This document shows positions 58,769 to 64,000 of a DNA stretch of 64,000 nt, piece after piece. The stretch lies in NCBI RefSeq assembly GCF_000805385.1, contig NZ_JTJW01000005.1:248001-312000 (forward strand). The letters run 5' to 3'. The translations under genes and the position numbers were made by a program. This DNA comes from Mycolicibacterium setense. Lineage in GTDB: Bacteria > Actinomycetota > Actinomycetes > Mycobacteriales > Mycobacteriaceae. A model generated the notes under the pieces. The model had not been told where the DNA came from, ran no database searches, and saw only the letters and a list, made by a program, of their open reading frames with translations. The stretch's first letter is position 1; each line of letters begins with the position of its first letter.

Positions 58769-58839
58769 AGCCCCCGGCAGAACACATCGAGTCGCGCGAC
58801 AGAAAGCAGCTGACGATCATCGGCATTGCGGTGGGCGAC

Positions 58840-58856
58840 TCACCCATTTTGGGTGA
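58840..58856. promoter_or_regulatory. TCACCCA-TTT-TGGGTGA palindrome before the GMC gene
   Basis: Perfect 7-bp inverted repeat with a 3-base spacer in the otherwise featureless stretch between the S10 terminator and the GMC oxidoreductase gene, about 130 bases before its start. Operator-like; regulator unknown. Confidence 0.4.
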
Positions 58857-58988
58857 ATTACTGCTGTTGTGAACGCAATTGGCACTCCCGATGGATGTGT
58901 TCAATTCCCGGTTGCTGCGTTAATTTCGTACTACGGTCGAATTCGTTCGCGCACGGTTCCCAGCACAGCCCGCCAGGCGAAGGTGAAC

Positions 58989-60728
58989 ATGAACGAATCA
59001 GGCACCCATTACGACGTGATCGTCATCGGCTCCGGATTCGGCGGCAGCGTCGCCGCAATGCGCGCCGCCGAGAAGGGCTACCGCGTTGCGGTGATGGAGT
59101 CCGGCAAACGCTGGCCCGACGACATGATTCCCAAGACCAGCTGGAATGTCCGTAAGTTCTTGTGGCAGCCAGAGTTCGAGATGTTCGGTGTCCAACGGAT
59201 CGAGCTTCTCGACGACGTGCTGATCCTGTCCGGCGCGGGGGTCGGCGGCGGCTCACACGTCTACGCCAACACGCTGTATGTGCCGCCACGACGATTCTTC
59301 GATTCCCCGGAGTGGGCCGGGATCACCGATTGGGCCGACGAACTGGCGCCCTACATCGACCAGGCCCGGCGCATGCTGGGCGTGGTCAGAGTGCCGTACA
59401 TGCCCACCGACGTCGACCGCCACATGCGGCAGGTGGCCGACGACATGGGAATCGGACACACGTTCAACCGGGCGCCGGTCGGAGTGTATTTCGGTACTCC
59501 CGACGAGGAAGCCGAGGACCCCTACTTCGGCGGGGTCGGGCCACGTCGCCGCGGCTGCGTCAACTGCGGCGACTGCATGATCGGCTGCGGACGCAACGCG
59601 AAGAACAAGTTGACGGTCAACTACTTGTACCTGGCCGAGAAACTCGGTGCTGTCGTCCACGAACTGCACGAGGTCTACGAGGTCGACAAGCTTTTTGGCG
59701 GCGGCTTCGAAGTGCACACCCGCCATCCCGGGTGGGCTCATCGGGCGGCTCGAATGGACCATCGGAGGTACACCGCAGACCAGGTGATCGTGGCGGCGCA
59801 CGCGTACGGAACGGCCAAGCTGCTGCTGCGCATGCAGCACGAAGGCAAGCTGCCCGGCATGTCGGATCAGCTCGGCCGGCGTGCTCGCACCAACTCCGAG
59901 CAGCTTCTCAGCGTCAACCGTCCATACCGCGATTGGAAGCGTGATCCAGAGAGATTGCAGATCACCCCCGGCGCGGTGTCGATCACCTCGGGTGTCTGGC
60001 CCGATGAGATGACAAGCATCGAACCGGTGTACTACGGCGTCGGTAGCAACTTCATGGCATTGCTGTTCGGCTATCACCAACGGGGAAATCAGAAACATCC
60101 GACTTTGAACACGCTGAAGGAACTCTTCACCAATCCCGGCAACGTCCTGGGTGGTGCCGACCCGAGACATTGGTCTGAGCGGATGGCGGTGCTGCTCTGT
60201 ATGCAGGCCGACGACACCTCCATCGACTTGTACTGGAAGAACGGTATGTTGCGCAGTCGCAAAGGCAGCGTGAAGTCACCGCCTGTACACATCCCAGTGG
60301 TCGAGGAATATGCCGATCGCCTCGCCGAGAAGATGGGCTGTGACCAGTACGCGTTGATGTTCGAAACTCTGAATCGAACAGCGTCGGCGCACTTCATCGG
60401 CGGCATGCCGATCGGCGGTACTCCTGAGCACGGCGCTGTCGATCCGTACCAGCGTGTGTTCGGCCAGCCGGGCCTGCACATCCTGGACGGCAGCGTGATG
60501 CCGTCCAATCCGGGGGTCAACCCGTCGCTGACCATCACCGCTATGGCAGAGCGAGCAATGTCGTTCTGGCCCAACAAGGGTGACGAAGATTCGCGCCCAC
60601 CCCTGGGGTCGGGCTACGAACGCATGTCCGCGATCCTGCCGCACCGCCCACTGGTTCCCGCGGGTGCGCCCGGCGAACTTCGCCTCGACGCCCGGCACCA
60701 GGACGTCATTCCCGACTACCCGTACTGA
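58989..60728 (+). CDS. ChoD-like GMC flavoprotein (cholesterol-oxidase family)
   Basis: FAD enzyme of 579 residues close in plan to mycobacterial ChoD: VIVIGSGFGGSVAAMRAAEKG at the N-terminus (split motif, GxGxxG), GAGVGGGSHVYANTLYVPP, and C-terminal GLHILDGSVMPSNPGVNPSLT with AERAMSFWPNKG. A Cys cluster CVNCGDCMIGC (about 59555-59587) has the C-x2-C-x2-C-x3-C spacing of iron-sulfur sites and is also found in ChoD. ATG 58989 after GAAGG; the frame open to 58869 lacks family features. A Rieske ferredoxin gene follows 25 bases later. Sterol substrate is an inference. Confidence 0.88.
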   Translation: MNESGTHYDVIVIGSGFGGSVAAMRAAEKGYRVAVMESGKRWPDDMIPKTSWNVRKFLWQPEFEMFGVQRIELLDDVLILSGAGVGGGSHVYANTLYVPPRRFFDSPEWAGITDWADELAPYIDQARRMLGVVRVPYMPTDVDRHMRQVADDMGIGHTFNRAPVGVYFGTPDEEAEDPYFGGVGPRRRGCVNCGDCMIGCGRNAKNKLTVNYLYLAEKLGAVVHELHEVYEVDKLFGGGFEVHTRHPGWAHRAARMDHRRYTADQVIVAAHAYGTAKLLLRMQHEGKLPGMSDQLGRRARTNSEQLLSVNRPYRDWKRDPERLQITPGAVSITSGVWPDEMTSIEPVYYGVGSNFMALLFGYHQRGNQKHPTLNTLKELFTNPGNVLGGADPRHWSERMAVLLCMQADDTSIDLYWKNGMLRSRKGSVKSPPVHIPVVEEYADRLAEKMGCDQYALMFETLNRTASAHFIGGMPIGGTPEHGAVDPYQRVFGQPGLHILDGSVMPSNPGVNPSLTITAMAERAMSFWPNKGDEDSRPPLGSGYERMSAILPHRPLVPAGAPGELRLDARHQDVIPDYPY

Positions 60729-60753
60729 ACGCCGCGAACCTGTGAGGCCCGCT

Positions 60754-61083
60754 ATGACGACACCCGATACGCCGACGGTGCACCACCTCGACTCTGCGGA
60801 CCGGTTGGCGGACGGTTCTGTCAACCCGTATTACCTGGAAGACCGCAAGTGGCGGGTATCGGTGGCGCGTGTCGGTGGGAAGCTCTTCGCATTCGACGAT
60901 CTGTGCACTCATGAGGCGTGTCCGTTGTCAGCGGGAATACTCACCGGAACCACCATCCTGTGCCAGTGCCATGGATGTCGTTATGACATCACCACCGGAG
61001 CTGTGCTCAACGGGCCCGCTATCCGCCCTCTCACGGTCTATCCGGTCAGTGAAGCAAACGGCGTGATCACCATTTCCTATTGA
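60754..61083 (+). CDS. Rieske [2Fe-2S] ferredoxin
   Basis: Small electron carrier of 109 residues with Rieske ligands CTH (in DDLCTHEACPLS) and CQCH (in ILCQCHGCRYD), and the closing IRPLTVYPVSE. It resembles soluble ferredoxin components of dioxygenases. Co-directional and close to the ChoD-like gene, suggesting it accepts its electrons. Confidence 0.92.
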   Translation: MTTPDTPTVHHLDSADRLADGSVNPYYLEDRKWRVSVARVGGKLFAFDDLCTHEACPLSAGILTGTTILCQCHGCRYDITTGAVLNGPAIRPLTVYPVSEANGVITISY

Positions 61084-61242
61084 GCTGTCCAGCTTTTCGC
61101 ATACTCGGCGGCCGTGGCGGAGGTGACACCCCTTTGCTTGCTGGTTGATTCGATTTCCCGGCAACGGGCCGGTAGCGATGCTGTTTGTGCGCCTATTCAG
61201 GTCGCCAGCTGCGATTTGCCCGCGAATGCGTTGACGCGGCGG

Positions 61243-61248
61243 CATAAT
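61243..61248 (+). promoter_or_regulatory. -10 element for the alkylsulfatase gene, probably leaderless
   Basis: CATAAT ends 8 bases before the ATG at 61257, and no Shine-Dalgarno sequence is visible. Confidence 0.45.
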
Positions 61249-61256
61249 TCAATGGC

Positions 61257-63338
61257 ATGGATTCCAATTCGAAGTCGTATCCAGCAGATAAGCCTCACGA
61301 ATTGCGTGCCCAACTGCCGCGGCGCAGGATGCTGGGCGGGTTGGCGGTAGCCGGCGTCGCTACGACACTTGTCGCTGCGTGCAACGACAAAACCGGTGGT
61401 TCGTCGTCCGGTGGCGGGGGAGATGTCAGCACGGACAACACGGTCAAGGGCGCCACCGAGGCGACCAAGGCCGCCAACCAGAAGCTGCTCGACACCTTGC
61501 CGTTCAATGACAAGGCCGACTTCGAGGATGCCAAACGTGGGCTTCTGGAGCGTCCGGAGACTCTGACGATCAAGGATGACAACGGCAACGTCGTCTGGGA
61601 CCTCGAGGAATACAAGAAGTACATCGCCGAGGACAAGGCCGCGCCGGACACCGTCAATCCCAGCCTGTGGCGCAATGCGCAGCTGAACATGCAATACGGC
61701 TTGTTCGAGGTGGTGCCCGACCGCATCTATCAGGTGCGGGGCTACGACCTGTCGAACCTCACCCTGGTCAGGGGAGACACGGGCTGGATCATCGTCGACA
61801 CCATGGTCTCGCCTCAAACTGCCAAGGCCGCATTGGATCTGGCGAACGGAAAACTGGGCGCCCGGCCGATTCACGCGGTGGTGATCAGCCATTCGCACAC
61901 CGACCACTACGGCGGTATCCGCGGCATCGTGAACCAGGCGGATGTCGACTCCGGCAAGGTCAAGGTCATCACCCCCGAGGGTTTCGTCGACCACGCGGTG
62001 AGCGAGAACGTGATCGCCGGCAACGCGATGTCACGCCGTGCGGTCTACATGTTCGGTGCGCAACTGCCGCGCAACGCCCAAGGTGGCGTGAATGCCGGCC
62101 TGGGACAGACCATTTCGAACGGCGTGCCCACCCTCATCATTCCGACCGACGTGATCAGGACCACCGGCACCAAGATGACGGTCGATGGCGTGGATATGGA
62201 GTTCCAGTTGACTCCGGGCACCGAGGCGCCATCGGAGATGAACACCTTCTTCCCACAGTTCAAGGCCCTGTGGATGGCTGAGAACACGGTCAACACGATG
62301 CACAACCTGCTGACCCTGCGAGGTGCACAGGTCCGTGATCCGCTGAAATGGTCGCAGTTCCTCGACGAGACGATCCGGCTGTACGGACCGAATACCGAGG
62401 TCAAGTTCCAGAGCCACCACTGGCCGATGTGGGGCAACGAGAAGGTCATCGACTACTTCAAGCGCGTGCGTGACATGTACAAGTACATCCATGACCAGTC
62501 CGTGCGCATGATGAACACCGGCTTGGTCGGTTCGGAGATCGCGGAAGAGATCGCGTTGCCGCCCGAACTGAACAACTTCTGGCCCGATCGGGGCTACTAC
62601 GGCACGCTGAAACACAATTCGCGTGCGGTCTATCAGCGCTACATGGGCTGGTACGACGGCAACCCTTCCGACTTGGACGATCTGCCGCCGGCAGACGCGG
62701 CCAAGAAGTACGTCGAGTACATGGGCGGCGAAGGCGCGGTTCTGGACAAGGCGAAGAAGGATTTCGACGCCGGTAACTATCGCTGGACCGCGATGGTGCT
62801 CAAGCAGGTGGTGTTCGCCAACCCGGACAACACCGACGCCAAGAACTTGCTCGCCGACAGCTACGAGCAACTCGGCTATCAGGCTGAGTCCGGACCGTGG
62901 CGCTCGGTCTACCTCCAGGGTGCCTACGAATTGCGCAACGGCGTTCCGGATGTCGCGGCGACCAACTCGGCGAGTCCGGACACCATCAAGGCGATGCCGC
63001 CGGAGCTGCTGTTCGACTACCTGGCGGTGCGGCTCAACGGTCCGAAGGCCGCCGGCAAGAACATCACCATGAACGTCAACTTCGGCGACCTGAAGAAGCA
63101 ATACGGGCTGACCGTCGAGAATGCGGTGCTCAACTATGCGCCGGCGCCGGTGCCGAATGCCAACGTCACCGTCACCCTGGACAAGGCGACGCTCGACGAC
63201 ATCCAGCTGGGCAACGTCAAGCTGCAGGACGCGATCTCGCAGAACAAGGTGACCATCGACGGAAACCGCGGGTCGTTCGACGAGTTCATGGGCCTGCTCG
63301 ACAACTTCCCGTTCTGGTTCAACATCGTCACGCCGTAA
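61257..63338 (+). CDS. Tat-type lipoprotein alkylsulfatase (SdsA1-like)
   Basis: Exported zinc alkylsulfatase of 693 residues that would release sulfate from alkyl sulfates. N-terminus PRRRMLGGLAVAGVATTLVA-AC combines a twin-Arg motif with a lipobox (Cys42). The metallo-beta-lactamase domain has SHSHTDHYGG, with further metal ligands in MAENTVNTMHN and QSHHWPMWG. After it come the alkylsulfatase dimerisation domain (about residues 420-560) and a C-terminal SCP2-like lipid-binding domain (from about residue 580). A Ser/Gly linker follows the Cys. Confidence 0.92.
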   Translation: MDSNSKSYPADKPHELRAQLPRRRMLGGLAVAGVATTLVAACNDKTGGSSSGGGGDVSTDNTVKGATEATKAANQKLLDTLPFNDKADFEDAKRGLLERPETLTIKDDNGNVVWDLEEYKKYIAEDKAAPDTVNPSLWRNAQLNMQYGLFEVVPDRIYQVRGYDLSNLTLVRGDTGWIIVDTMVSPQTAKAALDLANGKLGARPIHAVVISHSHTDHYGGIRGIVNQADVDSGKVKVITPEGFVDHAVSENVIAGNAMSRRAVYMFGAQLPRNAQGGVNAGLGQTISNGVPTLIIPTDVIRTTGTKMTVDGVDMEFQLTPGTEAPSEMNTFFPQFKALWMAENTVNTMHNLLTLRGAQVRDPLKWSQFLDETIRLYGPNTEVKFQSHHWPMWGNEKVIDYFKRVRDMYKYIHDQSVRMMNTGLVGSEIAEEIALPPELNNFWPDRGYYGTLKHNSRAVYQRYMGWYDGNPSDLDDLPPADAAKKYVEYMGGEGAVLDKAKKDFDAGNYRWTAMVLKQVVFANPDNTDAKNLLADSYEQLGYQAESGPWRSVYLQGAYELRNGVPDVAATNSASPDTIKAMPPELLFDYLAVRLNGPKAAGKNITMNVNFGDLKKQYGLTVENAVLNYAPAPVPNANVTVTLDKATLDDIQLGNVKLQDAISQNKVTIDGNRGSFDEFMGLLDNFPFWFNIVTP

Positions 63339-63351
63339 CTGGGACAATCAG

Positions 63352-63379
63352 GTGCTGCCCGGTACCCACCGGGCAGCAC
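63352..63379 (+). terminator. Hairpin after the alkylsulfatase gene
   Basis: Perfect 12-bp stem 63352-63363 / 63368-63379 with loop ACCC, 13 bases after the stop. No T-tract. Confidence 0.65.
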
Positions 63380-63413
63380 ATCATGCCCGGCACAGTGATC
63401 GTCAGGAACCAGC

Positions 63414-64000
63414 GTGCAGCCCACCCGAACGTCGTCGATGCAGCCGGTGCCGTGGTTTCTGGCCACCACGCCGGCGTCGGGCCCCGGGATGTTGTCGCGC
63501 CGGGCCATCGGCCACAGCCTCGATGGGCACATCGCCGGGCGGCGCGCGGTGCTCATCGCTGCTCCTTCGGGCTTCGGTAAGACCGTCGCCGTCGCGCAGT
63601 GGGTGGCCGAGCGCCAACGTGACGAGCCCGGATCGACGGCGTGGCTGACGCTGACCGAACGGGTCACCGACCGCAGCGATGTGCTGCGCGGCATGTTGAC
63701 CGCACTGCGCAACAGCGCGGGTGATGCTGCGGACGGGTGGTTTGGCCGGGCACTGTCAGGGGCGTTCGACTCCGCGTCCTACGACGCGGCAGTGACCGCG
63801 CTCATGGCCATCGATCGGCAGCGGAACCTGACCATCGTGATCGACGATTTTCAGTTCGCCCGGTCGGTGTGGGGCGACGGCGACGTCGTGGAGTTGGTCG
63901 AGAATGGACCGCAGTGGTTGCGATTCGTCCTGATCACGACCGACCCCGTGAGCCCTGCCTGGGCACGGCTACGGGTTCACGACAAGGTTGCCGTCATCGG
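63414..64000 (+). CDS. MalT/LuxR-type STAND ATPase regulator, 5' part only
   Basis: An open frame from GTG 63414 runs off the window. The 195 visible residues begin MQPTRTSSMQPVPWFLATTP and contain Walker A APSGFGKT (about residues 51-58) and Walker B LTIVIDDFQ (about residues 142-150), the arrangement of the N-terminal ATPase of large LuxR-family (LAL) regulators; the C-terminal HTH would lie beyond the window. AGGAA precedes the GTG; ATG 63438 is an alternative. Confidence 0.75.
   Translation, partial: MQPTRTSSMQPVPWFLATTPASGPGMLSRRAIGHSLDGHIAGRRAVLIAAPSGFGKTVAVAQWVAERQRDEPGSTAWLTLTERVTDRSDVLRGMLTALRNSAGDAADGWFGRALSGAFDSASYDAAVTALMAIDRQRNLTIVIDDFQFARSVWGDGDVVELVENGPQWLRFVLITTDPVSPAWARLRVHDKVAVI

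Overview
The window reads as chromosomal DNA of a Mycobacterium, most like the fast-growing Mycolicibacterium group. The reasons are: RpoB and RpoC match mycobacterial sequences almost residue for residue (including the actinobacterial coiled-coil insert in RpoC); the Mce-transporter ATPase Mkl lies between rplL and rpoB; there is a complete mycofactocin cluster; DUF3060 and DUF3558 secreted proteins are present; GC is high and GTG/TTG starts are common. It contains no insertion sequence, prophage, CRISPR array, tRNA or rRNA that I can see.

Layout. 1-12.5 kb: rplJ-rplL, mkl, a duplicated-domain membrane protein, rpoB-rpoC, and an orphan AbiEi/DUF559-type protein. 12.5-21.5 kb: endonuclease IV, a PAP2-like membrane protein, an acyl-CoA catabolic operon (fadE8, echA4, PaaX-type regulator, echA5), two DUF3060 exported proteins, two DUF3558-like lipoproteins and a TetR regulator. 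21.5-26.3 kb: the str operon rpsL-rpsG-fusA-tuf. 26.3-36.9 kb: a cutinase, a SHOCT membrane protein, then an arginine-use block: APC permease with arginine deiminase, a mycofactocin-type SDR, and a divergent ddaH-rocD-APC permease-USP operon beside an Lrp/AsnC regulator. 37-41 kb: ferredoxin reductase, an ECF sigma factor with a triple-VOC partner, and a PhyH-like dioxygenase. 41.1-48.4 kb: the mycofactocin locus mftR/mftABCDEFG. 48.4-52.9 kb: TetR, P450, lipoprotein carboxylesterase, SnoaL-like and DUF4442 proteins. 53.3-58.8 kb: the S10 operon rpsJ to rpsQ. 58.9-64 kb: a ChoD-like GMC flavoprotein with a Rieske ferredoxin, a Tat-type lipoprotein alkylsulfatase, and the 5' part of a large MalT-type STAND regulator cut by the window edge.

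How it fits together. The translation and transcription core (stalk, RNA polymerase, str and S10 operons) is interleaved with redox and lipid/amino-acid catabolism. Mycofactocin is a peptide-derived redox cofactor. The SDR, ferredoxin reductase, P450 and GMC enzymes in the same window are plausible parts of that redox economy, though only the mft genes are tied to it directly. The arginine block can convert arginine to citrulline (ArcA) or methylarginines to citrulline (DdaH), and ornithine to glutamate semialdehyde (RocD). No ornithine carbamoyltransferase or carbamate kinase is present locally.

The least explained items are: a 26-codon ORF with a strong Shine-Dalgarno sequence coupled to mftE; echo copies of the 3' ends of both fusA and tuf just downstream of each gene; a recurring GAGCAGAC motif at the base of four 3'-end hairpins; and several palindromes that look like operators.
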